In this document: positions 1 to 7,397 of the stretch, piece after piece
Position numbering within the stretch: position 1 is the stretch's first letter
Layout: the number at the start of each line of letters is the position of its first letter
Source: Clostridiales bacterium
Lineage (GTDB): Bacteria > Bacillota > Clostridia > Christensenellales > CAG-314
Assembly (NCBI GenBank): GCA_004558105.1
Contig: SFEB01000008.1
Span: 1 to 33,023, forward strand
Length of the DNA: 33,023 nt
Reading direction: 5' to 3'
Notes under the pieces: generated by a model
Database searches by the model: none
Told to the model about the DNA's origin: nothing
What the model saw: the letters and a program-made list of their open reading frames with translations, nothing else
Position numbers and translations under genes: made by a program

Positions 1-60
1 CGGGTATGGGCGAAGATAAATCCATGTTCTTTTAGAGATTTTAATAAAGTTGAGTATGCA

Positions 61-97
61 AAAACCGTAGAGGCAGGGATTCCTCTGCGGTTTTTTT
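61..97 (+). terminator. Rho-independent terminator of an upstream gene
   Basis: A 13-bp stem (61-73 with 82-94, one G-T pair) encloses an 8-base loop and runs into seven T residues. The stem is preceded by an A run, so it could also work on the minus strand. The gene it serves lies mostly or wholly outside the window: plus-strand frames ending at 19 or at 35 are both possible, and neither tail is recognisable. Confidence 0.85.
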
Positions 98-160
98 ATG
101 CCGCTTATTCTTACATGCCGCCGTTGACAAAGTCACAGGGGGCGCAAGTGATTTAGTCCC

Positions 161-229
161 TTTTTTTGGATTTTTTTGGTTTTTTGATAAACGTGAGTGG
201 GTAAAAAAATTATTTTTTCGGAGTTTTTT
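161..229. other. Phased A/T tracts, probable curved DNA
   Basis: Runs of six or seven T or A begin near 161, 171, 180, 203, 213 and 224, which is close to one helical turn or two turns apart. Such phasing is known to bend DNA. The block lies directly upstream of the copA promoter. No gene is seen in 98-341. Confidence 0.45.
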
Positions 230-230
230 G

Positions 231-259
231 TTGTGCAAAAACGATAAAAGTTGTATAAT
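231..259 (+). promoter_or_regulatory. Promoter of the copper operon
   Basis: A perfect -10 TATAAT (254-259) lies 17 bp after a partial -35 TTGTGC (231-236). The expected start near 266 leaves a leader of about 75 bases before copA. Two TTAAC copies at 269-273 and 276-280 sit just after the start and could be a repressor site, but no recognised CsoR or CopY box is visible. Confidence 0.6.
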
Positions 260-341
260 TAATCGGGATTAACGGTTAACAGTGGATATGAACGCCGTAT
301 ATAAAGAAAGAAAACGGCAAGATTTTTAAACGGAGGAATGA

Positions 342-2846
342 ATGAGACAATTTACCGTTACCGGTATGAGTTGCGCCGCATGCAGTGCGCGGGTGGAAAA
401 AGCGGTGAGTAAGGTTGAGGGTGTGACTAGTTGCACCGTCAGTTTGCTGACCGCCACTTTGAGCGTAGACGGGGTGGCGACGGATAAAAAAATAATAGAG
501 GCGGTGGAAAAAGCGGGATACGGCGCGGCGGTAAAAACGGAGGCGTTAACCCAGGAAACCGCTTTTCAGTCGGATAGGATAAAAGACGCCGAAACGCTTG
601 CCTTAAAAAATAGGTTGATTGCGTCGGTTGTCTTTCTCGTATTGTTGATGTACCTGTCGATGGGACACAACATGTGGGGCTGGTGGGTGCCGAAACCGTT
701 AGAGAACCACGTCGTCAACGGTTTTACTCAACTTGTCCTTGCGTTGATAGTGATGGTAATAAACCGTAAATTTTTTATAAACGGTACAAAAGGACTTTTT
801 CGCGGCGCGCCCAATATGGACACGCTCGTTGCATGCGGTTCTGCCGCGGCGTTTGTATACAGTACAGCAGTGTTGATTAAAATGTGCGTTTCTTCTGACA
901 TGGGCGGTATGCTCGGTCACGACCTTTACTTTGAGTCGGCTGCCATGATACTTGCGCTCATCACCGTCGGCAAGATGCTCGAAGCGTATTCCAAGGGAAA
1001 AACAACTTCGGCTTTGAAGGGGCTGATGAAACTTGCGCCCAAGTCGGCAAACGTGATAGTCGACGGACAGGAAAAAACCGTTCCGATTTCGCAGTTGGCG
1101 GTGGGAGATATCTTTATAGTTCGTCCGGGAGAAAATATCCCCACGGACGGGGTCGTTGAAAAGGGCGAAAGTTCGGTTGACGAGTCAAGCCTCACGGGTG
1201 AAAGCATACCCGTTGACAAGGCGGTGGGCGACAAGGTTTTTGCCGCAACGGCAAACGTTGCGGGGGTTTTGTACTGTCGCGCCGAAAAGGTCGGCGAAGA
1301 TACGACTTTTTCGCAAATAATAAAGACGGTCAACGATATTTCCGCAACCAAAGCGCCGATCGCCAAGATAGCGGACAAGGTTTCGGGCGTGTTCGTGCCT
1401 ATCGTAATGGGTATTGCGTTAGTGACGATAATTGCGTGGCTGATTGCCGGACAAGACTTCGGCTATGCGCTTGCGCGAGGTATATCGGTACTCGTTATTT
1501 CCTGCCCCTGCGCTCTCGGTCTTGCGACTCCCGTTGCGATAATGGTGGGTAGCGGGGTAGGCGCAAAAAACGGAATTCTGTTTAAAACGGCGTCGTCTCT
1601 GGAAATTGCGGGGCAGACGGGGGTGGTTGTCCTGGATAAAACAGGGACGATTACCAAGGGACACCCCATCGTTACCGATATTCTGCCCGTGGGCGGCACG
1701 GAAGAAGAGTTACTCACGCTTGCGTATTCTCTGGAGACTAACAGCGAACATCCTCTTGCCGTAGCCGTTTCGGACAGGGCGAAGGAAAGCGGAATCGTGC
1801 CGTGCGAAGTCAGCGGTTTTACGTCCCTTGCGGGCAACGGCTTGACGGGAAAAATAGGTAACGACACGGTGACGGGTGGCAGTTTAAAGTTCATTTCGGA
1901 AAAAATCGATTTATCCGACGAGGTTAAAAGTCAGGCGGAAAGATTGTCCGAACAGGGTAAAACGCCGTTACTGTTCATTAAAAACGACCTGCTGGCGGGC
2001 ATTATCGCCGTTGCGGACGAGGTAAAGGCGGACGCAAAAGATGGCGTTGCGGAATTGAAGAATATCGGTCTAAAAGTCGTAATGCTGACAGGCGACAACT
2101 CACGCACAGCCAAAGCGATAGCGCAACAGGTGGGCGTTGACGAGGTGGTTTCGGACGTACTGCCCAACGGAAAAGAAGGCGAGATAGCGAGACTTTCGGA
2201 ATTCGGAAAAGTGGCGATGGTGGGGGACGGGGTAAACGACGCACCTGCACTGACTCGCGCGGATATAGGTATCGCTATGGGCAAAGGCACCGACATAGCG
2301 ATAGATTCCGCAGACGTGGTGCTCGTCAACGGCGGAATAAAAGACGTCGCGGCGGCAATTCGCCTCAGCCGGGCAACCAAAAGGATAATAATAGAAAACC
2401 TTTTCTGGGCGTTCATATACAACGCTTTGGGAATACCCTTGGCGGCAGGCGCGTTCGTGTCGTTGTTCGGTTGGACGTTAAATCCCATGTTCTGTGCGGC
2501 GGCGATGAGTTTGTCGAGTTTTTGCGTGGTAAGTAACGCGTTGCGGCTTAATCTTTTTAAACCGCACGACGCACGGCACGACGGAAAAATAAAAGAAAAA
2601 AACGCTAAAAAAAGCCAAAAGGAGAAAAAGACCATGAAAAAAACTTTGGTTATTAACGGTATGATGTGCGCTCATTGCGAGGCGCGCGTGAAGAAAGCCC
2701 TCGAAAGCGTAAAGGGCGTTACCGAAGCCGCAGTCAGTCACACCGACGGTACCGCAATCGTTACTTTGTCGTCACCCGTGTCCGATAAAACGTTAACGGA
2801 AGCGGTCGAGGCACAGGATTATACCGTAGTTGAGATAAAACAATGA
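342..2846 (+). CDS. copA: Copper-exporting P1B-type ATPase with fused CopZ-like domain
   Basis: A membrane ATPase expected to pump Cu(I) out of the cell. The N-terminal heavy-metal domain has GMSCAAC (C11, C14). The membrane CPC motif at residues 388-390 is the hallmark of copper pumps. D432 in DKTGT is the phosphorylated aspartate, and GDGVNDAP (628-635) closes the ATP site. A lysine-rich linker (about 745-764) leads to a second metal-binding domain with GMMCAHC. The start follows GGAGGA (332-337) by four bases. The unusual part is the C-terminal domain: a perfect ribosome site AAAAGGAG (2617-2624) precedes in-frame Met765 (2634) by nine bases, so a free 70-residue copper chaperone could be made from the same gene. 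The stop overlaps the next start (ATGA). Silver as an additional substrate is possible. Confidence 0.95.
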   Translation: MRQFTVTGMSCAACSARVEKAVSKVEGVTSCTVSLLTATLSVDGVATDKKIIEAVEKAGYGAAVKTEALTQETAFQSDRIKDAETLALKNRLIASVVFLVLLMYLSMGHNMWGWWVPKPLENHVVNGFTQLVLALIVMVINRKFFINGTKGLFRGAPNMDTLVACGSAAAFVYSTAVLIKMCVSSDMGGMLGHDLYFESAAMILALITVGKMLEAYSKGKTTSALKGLMKLAPKSANVIVDGQEKTVPISQLAVGDIFIVRPGENIPTDGVVEKGESSVDESSLTGESIPVDKAVGDKVFAATANVAGVLYCRAEKVGEDTTFSQIIKTVNDISATKAPIAKIADKVSGVFVPIVMGIALVTIIAWLIAGQDFGYALARGISVLVISCPCALGLATPVAIMVGSGVGAKNGILFKTASSLEIAGQTGVVVLDKTGTITKGHPIVTDILPVGGTEEELLTLAYSLETNSEHPLAVAVSDRAKESGIVPCEVSGFTSLAGNGLTGKIGNDTVTGGSLKFISEKIDLSDEVKSQAERLSEQGKTPLLFIKNDLLAGIIAVADEVKADAKDGVAELKNIGLKVVMLTGDNSRTAKAIAQQVGVDEVVSDVLPNGKEGEIARLSEFGKVAMVGDGVNDAPALTRADIGIAMGKGTDIAIDSADVVLVNGGIKDVAAAIRLSRATKRIIIENLFWAFIYNALGIPLAAGAFVSLFGWTLNPMFCAAAMSLSSFCVVSNALRLNLFKPHDARHDGKIKEKNAKKSQKEKKTMKKTLVINGMMCAHCEARVKKALESVKGVTEAAVSHTDGTAIVTLSSPVSDKTLTEAVEAQDYTVVEIKQ
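2634..2846 (+). CDS. copZ: Possible internal product: CopZ-like copper chaperone
   Basis: This 70-residue reading frame is the last part of copA in the same frame. It has the ferredoxin-like heavy-metal-associated signature with the CAHC copper site, the size of a normal CopZ chaperone. What is seen is a strong Shine-Dalgarno sequence AAAAGGAG at 2617-2624, nine bases before ATG 2634, inside the coding sequence. That separate initiation occurs is an inference; the site could instead be a relic of two genes that became joined. Confidence 0.4.
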   Translation: MKKTLVINGMMCAHCEARVKKALESVKGVTEAAVSHTDGTAIVTLSSPVSDKTLTEAVEAQDYTVVEIKQ

Positions 2847-3148
2847 AAAAGGTTAAAATAACGGTAATAAGAAAAGCCTGCTACTCCGACTTGTCGGCAA
2901 TATACGAAAACGAGATAGAACATGCCTGCGACCTGAGCGAAGGACAGGTTTTCCTCAGCGTAGACGCACGGAAGCCGGAAGGACTTTGCGACAGCGCATG
3001 GGAAAGTATGCGTTTCTTCGTTGAAGAACTTGCCCGCGGCGGCGGTAATTTTTACGACGGGTGGATGAAAAACCCGTATTCCGCTATGATTTCCTGTAAC
3101 GACGGATTTCGCCCCGTGTCCTTTTTGCTGGTTGCGGAAGAGGAATAA
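2843..3148 (+). CDS. TIGR04076-like small protein
   Basis: A 101-residue soluble protein resembling the TIGR04076 family, whose function is not established. Family-like features are the N-terminal KITV strand, the segment HACDLSEGQVF, the GLCDSAWE segment and a C-terminal part running CNDGFRPVSF. Three cysteines (in KACYSD, HACDL and GLCDS) plus one near the end could bind metal, but that is inference. Its ATG overlaps the copA stop by four bases, so it is probably translated by coupling and co-expressed with the copper pump. A role in copper handling is suggested only by this position. Confidence 0.75.
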   Translation: MKKVKITVIRKACYSDLSAIYENEIEHACDLSEGQVFLSVDARKPEGLCDSAWESMRFFVEELARGGGNFYDGWMKNPYSAMISCNDGFRPVSFLLVAEEE

Positions 3149-3228
3149 CGGCGGTTTGGCTTGCGTGCGGAGTTCTGCGATGGGAAAAATTCTATCAATA
3201 TAATATACGCATGCGTATGCGAGAAATA

Positions 3229-3261
3229 AAAACGGCGTTCCGGTACGGAGCGCCGTTTTTT
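3229..3261. terminator. Shared bidirectional terminator between convergent genes
   Basis: A 14-bp stem (3229-3242 with 3246-3259, one G-T pair) with a three-base loop has T residues after it and A residues before it. It lies between the copper operon (plus) and the membrane-protein gene (minus), which face each other, so it can end both transcripts. Confidence 0.9.
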
Positions 3262-3282
3262 GGTGTTTGATTGATTGTGTCG

Positions 3283-4056
3283 CTATTCGCTTTTGCCGTG
3301 GTCGTCGGACGACTTTTTGCCGTTTGCTTTTGCAAGTGCTTTTTCTTCCGCCTTGCGCTGTTTTGCAAGTTGCTTTTCTTCCGCTTTACGCTGTCTGGCA
3401 AGTCGTTTTTCTTCCGCTTTACGTTGCTTTGCGAGTTGTTTCTGTTCGGCTTTTTCTTTTCTGGCGGCCATGACTTTTGCGTCCAGTTTGAGACGTCTTT
3501 TGGACGGAGCGGTCTGTACGACTTCTTCGCCTTTCAGCTTTTTAAAGGCGTTTTTGATGGAAGTGACGGGTTTCATTAGGTTTTCTATGTCTGCTTCCAG
3601 ACCTTCGATGACCATGCCGAATTGGCTTTCTATGATTTTATAAACTACGTCGAAGATAATCTGAAATATCCACATAGCCACCATCGCCGCCGTCAGCAGG
3701 ACGGAAATTTCCGAAACTTTTTCTACGGTAGTGCAAACGCTGTATATTGCCACTCCGAGGGCGTAAGCACGTATTGCGAGTTTAGTCCACTTAAAAACGT
3801 TTCTGCCGCCGTTTTTGAGTTTTTTGATTTCGCCGTCGGGATTTTTGCCTTTTCGGGTTACGACGAGGTAAAAAACGAGGTAGGCGCAGGAAATCGTAAG
3901 CAATATTATGTTGACGACGAGATTTGCTCTTTGGGCGATTATCGCGTAGGTCAGGTAAAGGATATAGACGATTTGCAATACCAGATTAAGGATAAAGCCC
4001 ATCTTTTTAAAGTTGTCTATCATCTGTCTGACGGCAACTTTCGTATAATCCAACAT
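3283..4056 (-). CDS. Four-helix membrane protein with charged repeat tail, function unknown
   Basis: I do not recognise this 257-residue protein. Four hydrophobic segments are visible, near residues 20-40, 48-66, 92-112 and 118-138, separated by short basic loops. A cytosolic-looking C-terminal tail follows, rich in Lys, Glu, Ala and Gln. The tail contains nearly four copies of an 11-residue unit of the form AEEKxLAxQRK, likely a helical, possibly coiled-coil, basic stalk. The start at 4056 is chosen because AAAGGAG lies nine bases before it; an upstream ATG at 4089 has no such site and falls in the promoter. The gene is divergent from the ribosomal operon and convergent with the copper operon. 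The basic tail might contact nucleic acid or ribosomes, but that is only a guess. Confidence 0.75.
   Translation of the reverse strand: MLDYTKVAVRQMIDNFKKMGFILNLVLQIVYILYLTYAIIAQRANLVVNIILLTISCAYLVFYLVVTRKGKNPDGEIKKLKNGGRNVFKWTKLAIRAYALGVAIYSVCTTVEKVSEISVLLTAAMVAMWIFQIIFDVVYKIIESQFGMVIEGLEADIENLMKPVTSIKNAFKKLKGEEVVQTAPSKRRLKLDAKVMAARKEKAEQKQLAKQRKAEEKRLARQRKAEEKQLAKQRKAEEKALAKANGKKSSDDHGKSE
3328..3450 (-). repeat. 33-bp tandem repeat coding for AEEKxLAxQRK units
   Basis: Three full and one partial copies of a 33-base unit encode the C-terminal tail of the membrane protein. Copies differ at several bases and at a few residues (Q/R/K/A changes), so this is an old repeat kept in frame rather than a fresh duplication. 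Confidence 0.8.
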
Positions 4057-4088
4057 TGTTTTTTTCTCCTTTGACTCGGTTTTTACCA

Positions 4089-4116
4089 ATTATATATCAA
4101 GAAACGCACAAAACAA
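4089..4116 (-). promoter_or_regulatory. Probable promoter of the membrane-protein gene
   Basis: On the minus strand a perfect -10 TATAAT (4089-4094) lies 16 bp after a weak -35 TTGTTT (4111-4116). The expected start leaves about 25 bases before ATG 4056, room for its ribosome site. Confidence 0.5.
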
Positions 4117-4190
4117 AACCAAAAAAGCGAGCGTCGAAATAATTTCATTAAAATTTCACAATAAAAATTTTTGAAACTTTTTTTAAACGC

Positions 4191-4219
4191 TTGACACTTG
4201 ACTTGATAAATGATAAGAT
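4191..4219 (+). promoter_or_regulatory. Main promoter of the ribosomal protein superoperon
   Basis: A consensus -35 TTGACA (4191-4196), a 17-bp spacer and an extended -10 (TG at 4211-4212, TAAGAT at 4214-4219) form a strong housekeeping promoter. The 60 bases upstream are rich in A and T tracts and may act as an UP element, as expected for ribosomal genes. Confidence 0.9.
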
Positions 4220-4230
4220 TGTAAGGCTTG

Positions 4231-4286
4231 CACTGGGCGAGTAAAGGTTTTGTTGCGCCAAAACCTACGACACGCACGGCGCAGTG
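4231..4286 (+). promoter_or_regulatory. Structured leader RNA before rpsJ
   Basis: The leader can fold into a perfect 8-bp hairpin (4245-4252 with 4259-4266, six-base loop). This is enclosed by an outer stem pairing CACTG (4231-4235) with CAGTG (4282-4286), extended by two more pairs. There is no T run, so it is not a terminator. Ribosomal protein leaders often bind an encoded protein for feedback; I do not recognise this as a named leader family. Confidence 0.4.
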
Positions 4287-4310
4287 GTATTAATGAATAG
4301 GAGAAAGATT

Positions 4311-4619
4311 ATGGCAAGTCAAAAAATCAGAATCAAACTCAAAGCATACGACCACAGCCTCATTGATCTGGCGGCAGAAAAAATCGTTGAAACGGCGACG
4401 AAAATGGGTAGCAAAGTTTGCGGACCTATTCCTCTCCCTACGGAGAAAGAAATCGTCACGGTTCTTCGCGCGACGCACAAGTACAAGGACAGCCGCGAAC
4501 AATTCGAGAGTCGTACGCACAAGAGATTGATCGACATTTACAGCCCTAATGCCAAGATGGTAGAAAGTCTCACCAAACTCGACCTTCCTGCCGGTATTGA
4601 CATCAAGATTAAGTTGTAA
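4311..4619 (+). CDS. rpsJ: 30S ribosomal protein S10 (NusE)
   Basis: A 102-residue protein of the normal S10 length, beginning MASQKIRIKLKAYDH and ending with the family's GIDIKIKL strand. S10 sits in the head of the small subunit and doubles as NusE in transcription antitermination. The start at 4311 is preceded by AGGAG (4299-4303) seven bases away; the frame stays open a little further upstream, but that part lies in the leader and lacks family similarity. It is the first gene of the superoperon. Confidence 0.97.
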   Translation: MASQKIRIKLKAYDHSLIDLAAEKIVETATKMGSKVCGPIPLPTEKEIVTVLRATHKYKDSREQFESRTHKRLIDIYSPNAKMVESLTKLDLPAGIDIKIKL

Positions 4620-4688
4620 TCAGTCGTGTTAGTCAATTAAAAACAAAACCAAAATCAAAAATATTTTATATAGGAGTGAACTTTATCT

Positions 4689-5324
4689 ATGAATAAAGCA
4701 ATCATCGGAAAGAAATTGGGGATGACGCAGGTCTTTATGGCCGACGGCACGATGGTCCCCGTTACGGTAGTCAAGGCGGGCCCTTGCACCGTAGTGCAAA
4801 AGAAAACGGTAGAGAGAGACGGTTATTCCGCAATCCAACTCGGTTTTGACGAAGTTCCCGAAAGAAAACTCAACAAGCCGGAATTGGGACACCTCAAAGT
4901 TGCGTCCGCAAAACCCGTAAGAGTTTTGAAGGAATTCAAGTTGGACAATCCCGATCAATACACTGCCGGTCAACAGATAGACTGCAGCGTATTTGCAGCC
5001 GACGACATGGTAGACGTAACCGGCACCACCAAAGGTCGCGGATTTACGGGCGTTATCAAACGCTGGAATCAAGGCCGTTTAAAGGAAACCCACGGTGTAG
5101 GCCCCGTCCACAGAGAAGTTGGTAGTATGGGCGCCAACTCCACGCCTTCGAGAGTTTTGCCCGGCAAGAAGATGCCCGGTCAATACGGCGTAGAGCAGGT
5201 CACCGTTTTAAATCTCAAAGTAGTAAAAGTCGATACGGAACGTGGCGTTTTGCTGATTAAGGGCGCTATTCCCGGAGCAAAAAACAGCGTAGTGTACATT
5301 CGCAACGCCGTAAAAAAAGCGTAA
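4689..5324 (+). CDS. rplC: 50S ribosomal protein L3
   Basis: A 211-residue early-assembly protein of the large subunit. It starts with the typical MNKAIIGKKLGMTQVF and has the long central loop that reaches toward the peptidyl transferase centre (GTTKGRGF, then HREVGSMGA and GKKMPGQYG near residues 116-165). AGGAG lies twelve bases upstream, a slightly long spacing. The gap to rpsJ is 69 bases of A-rich sequence with no other feature seen. Confidence 0.97.
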   Translation: MNKAIIGKKLGMTQVFMADGTMVPVTVVKAGPCTVVQKKTVERDGYSAIQLGFDEVPERKLNKPELGHLKVASAKPVRVLKEFKLDNPDQYTAGQQIDCSVFAADDMVDVTGTTKGRGFTGVIKRWNQGRLKETHGVGPVHREVGSMGANSTPSRVLPGKKMPGQYGVEQVTVLNLKVVKVDTERGVLLIKGAIPGAKNSVVYIRNAVKKA

Positions 5325-5339
5325 TAGGAGTTAACACAA

Positions 5340-5960
5340 ATGCAAGTTAAAGTTTTCAATACTAAAGCTCAAGAAGTGGGCAAGACGGAATTGAATGATG
5401 CGGTATTCGGCGTAGAATACAACGAAGCTCTCATTCACCAAGCAGTTGTGGCCTATCAAGCTAATCAACGTCAAGGCACCAAATGCACCCTTACCCGCAG
5501 CGAGGTTCGCGGCGGCGGCATCAAACCCTGGAGACAAAAGGGTACGGGCAGAGCCCGTCAGGGCAGTATCCGCGCGGTACAATGGATAAAGGGCGGTATC
5601 GCTTTCGCGCCGAAACCCAGAGACTTTTCCAAAAAGCTCAATAAAAAAGCAAGAACGGGCGCTTTCCTTTCTGCTTTGAGCAAGAAGGTCGCTGACGGCG
5701 AATTGGTTGTCGTCGATAAAATCGAACTGGAACAACCCAAAACCAAATTGGTTGCCGAAATTCTTAAAAACTTCAATTACGACAAACGCACCTTGTTCGT
5801 CGTAGCAGACAAAGACGACAATCTTTTGCGCGCAGGTCGTAACATCGAAAAACTCACGATTTCCGTCGCGGACTTGGTCAACGTTTATGAAGTAGTCGTT
5901 AATGCCAATATCGTCATGACGAAAGACGCAATCAAAAAGATTGAGGAGGCAAACGTATAA
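5340..5960 (+). CDS. rplD: 50S ribosomal protein L4
   Basis: A 206-residue protein of normal L4 length. The conserved extended loop is present (GGGIKPWRQKGTGRARQGS, residues 58-76), which lines the nascent peptide exit tunnel. In E. coli L4 represses its own operon; whether it acts on the leader seen here is unknown. It lies 15 bases after rplC, and its stop shares one base with the rplW start (TAATG), so the two are translationally coupled. Confidence 0.97.
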   Translation: MQVKVFNTKAQEVGKTELNDAVFGVEYNEALIHQAVVAYQANQRQGTKCTLTRSEVRGGGIKPWRQKGTGRARQGSIRAVQWIKGGIAFAPKPRDFSKKLNKKARTGAFLSALSKKVADGELVVVDKIELEQPKTKLVAEILKNFNYDKRTLFVVADKDDNLLRAGRNIEKLTISVADLVNVYEVVVNANIVMTKDAIKKIEEANV

Positions 5961-6256
5961 TGAACGCTTATGACATTATCATTAAACCGGTTATGAGTGA
6001 AAAAGCCTTTGACGGCATTTCTCAGACACCGAAAAGATATACCTTTATCGTCGCAAAGAACGCCAACAAAGTTCAGATCAAGCAAGCGATCGAACAAATC
6101 TTTGACGTAAAGGTTGCAAAGGTCAACACAGTTAACGTAAGAGGCAGACTTAAAAGACAGGGACGCTACGAGGGTTACACCGCATCCACCAAGAAGGCAG
6201 TCGTTATCCTTAAAGCCGACAGCAAAGTGATTGAGTTCTTTGAGAGCTTGTCCTAA
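5960..6256 (+). CDS. rplW: 50S ribosomal protein L23
   Basis: A 98-residue protein starting MNAYDIIIKPVMSEKA, typical of L23. L23 sits at the tunnel exit and is the docking site for trigger factor and the signal recognition particle. The segment VRGRLKRQGRYEGYT corresponds to the rRNA-binding loop. The start overlaps the rplD stop by one base and has GGAGG about nine bases upstream inside rplD. Confidence 0.96.
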   Translation: MNAYDIIIKPVMSEKAFDGISQTPKRYTFIVAKNANKVQIKQAIEQIFDVKVAKVNTVNVRGRLKRQGRYEGYTASTKKAVVILKADSKVIEFFESLS

Positions 6257-6268
6257 TCGGAGGTAAAT

Positions 6269-7096
6269 ATGGCTATCAGAAGATATAAACCCACATCGCC
6301 GGGTCGTCGTTTTATGACGGTTTCCATGTTTGATGAAATCACTTGCGACACCCCGGAAAAAAGTTTGTTGACGGTTAAAAACAAGACCGGCGGCAGAAAC
6401 GCAACCGGTAAACTTACCGTCAGGCATATCGGCGGCGGAAACAGAATCAAGTACAGAATCATCGATTTTAAACGCGATAAGTACGATATTCCCGCAACCG
6501 TAAAGACTATCGAATACGATCCCAACCGTACTGCCAACATCGCTTTGTTGGTGTATGCGGACGGCGAAAAGAGATACATTCTCGCCCCCGTCGGTCTCAA
6601 CGTAGGCGACACCGTCATTTCTTCTTCGACGGCGGACATCAAGACGGGCAACAGCCTTCCCCTGGAAGCAATTCCCGTAGGTACGGTTATTCACAACATC
6701 GAGCAGAACCCCGGCAAGGGCGGTCAGATCGCAAGAGCGGCGGGTATCAGCGCTCAGCTTATGGCTAAGGAAGGCAAGTACGCGACTTTGCGTATGCCCA
6801 GCGGCGAAATGCGCCTCGTTCTCCTCAAATGCCGCGCAACCATCGGTCAGGTCGGTAACCTCGACCATGAGATCGTCAACATCGGTAAGGCGGGCAAAAC
6901 CCGTCACATGGGCGTTAGACCGACCGTTCGCGGTAGCGTTATGAACCCCTGCGACCACCCGCACGGCGGCGGCGAGGGCAGAAGTCCTATCGGTCGTCCC
7001 GGTCCTGTTACCCCGTGGGGCAAACCCGCTTTGGGTTACAAGACACGCAAGAAGAAGAACGTCACCGACAGATTTATTATCAAGCGTGTTAACTAA
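6269..7096 (+). CDS. rplB: 50S ribosomal protein L2
   Basis: A 275-residue protein, normal length for L2, required for subunit joining and peptidyl transferase assembly. It starts MAIRRYKPTSPGRRFMTV. The conserved C-terminal block HPHGGGEGRSPIGRPGP (about residues 231-247) contains the histidine that lies near the peptidyl transferase centre. A CGGAGG site precedes the start. No unusual features. Confidence 0.98.
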   Translation: MAIRRYKPTSPGRRFMTVSMFDEITCDTPEKSLLTVKNKTGGRNATGKLTVRHIGGGNRIKYRIIDFKRDKYDIPATVKTIEYDPNRTANIALLVYADGEKRYILAPVGLNVGDTVISSSTADIKTGNSLPLEAIPVGTVIHNIEQNPGKGGQIARAAGISAQLMAKEGKYATLRMPSGEMRLVLLKCRATIGQVGNLDHEIVNIGKAGKTRHMGVRPTVRGSVMNPCDHPHGGGEGRSPIGRPGPVTPWGKPALGYKTRKKKNVTDRFIIKRVN

Positions 7097-7107
7097 GGGA
7101 GGATAAG

Positions 7108-7386
7108 ATGAGTAGATCAGTTAAAAAAGGACCTTTCGTGGAAGAAAGACTCCTTAAAAGAGTAAGAGAAATGAACGAAAAAGGCGAAAAGAAAATCATC
7201 AAGACTTGGTCTCGTTCCAGCACTATTTTCCCTGATTTCGTTGGTCACACTATTGCCGTGCACGACGGCAAAAAGCATGTTCCCGTCTATATTACGGAAG
7301 AAATGGTAGGCTTGAAGCTCGGCGAATTCGCGCCCACGAGAACCTTCAGAGGTCACGGCGGCTCCAAGACCTCGTCAGCCAAATAA
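7108..7386 (+). CDS. rpsS: 30S ribosomal protein S19
   Basis: A 92-residue protein starting SRSVKKGPFVEERLLKRV after the Met, the standard S19 opening, and carrying the GHTIAVHDGKKHVPVYI core and the FAPTRTFRGHGG signature. It forms a complex with S13 in the head of the small subunit and contacts the A-site region. GGGAGG lies about ten bases before the start. Confidence 0.97.
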   Translation: MSRSVKKGPFVEERLLKRVREMNEKGEKKIIKTWSRSSTIFPDFVGHTIAVHDGKKHVPVYITEEMVGLKLGEFAPTRTFRGHGGSKTSSAK

Positions 7387-7397
7387 GGAGGATAGTT

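Noticed and set aside
1..35. Tail of an upstream gene
   Set aside because: Plus-strand frames ending at 19 or 35 would fit before the terminator, but too few residues are present to recognise a protein or choose a frame.
41..238. 65-residue reading frame on the minus strand
   Set aside because: It runs through the terminator and the curved A/T block, and has low-complexity sequence and no ribosome site.
1931..2635. 234-residue minus-strand frame opposite copA
   Set aside because: copA is unambiguous on the plus strand; this frame is serine/alanine-rich antisense sequence with no family similarity.
3271..3643. Plus-strand frames rich in Phe, Cys and Ser opposite the membrane protein tail
   Set aside because: They are antisense readings of the 33-bp repeat and lack promoters and ribosome sites.
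5885..6964. 359-residue minus-strand frame opposite rplD/rplW/rplB
   Set aside because: It is long only because the ribosomal genes have biased codons; it matches no known protein and crosses several genes.
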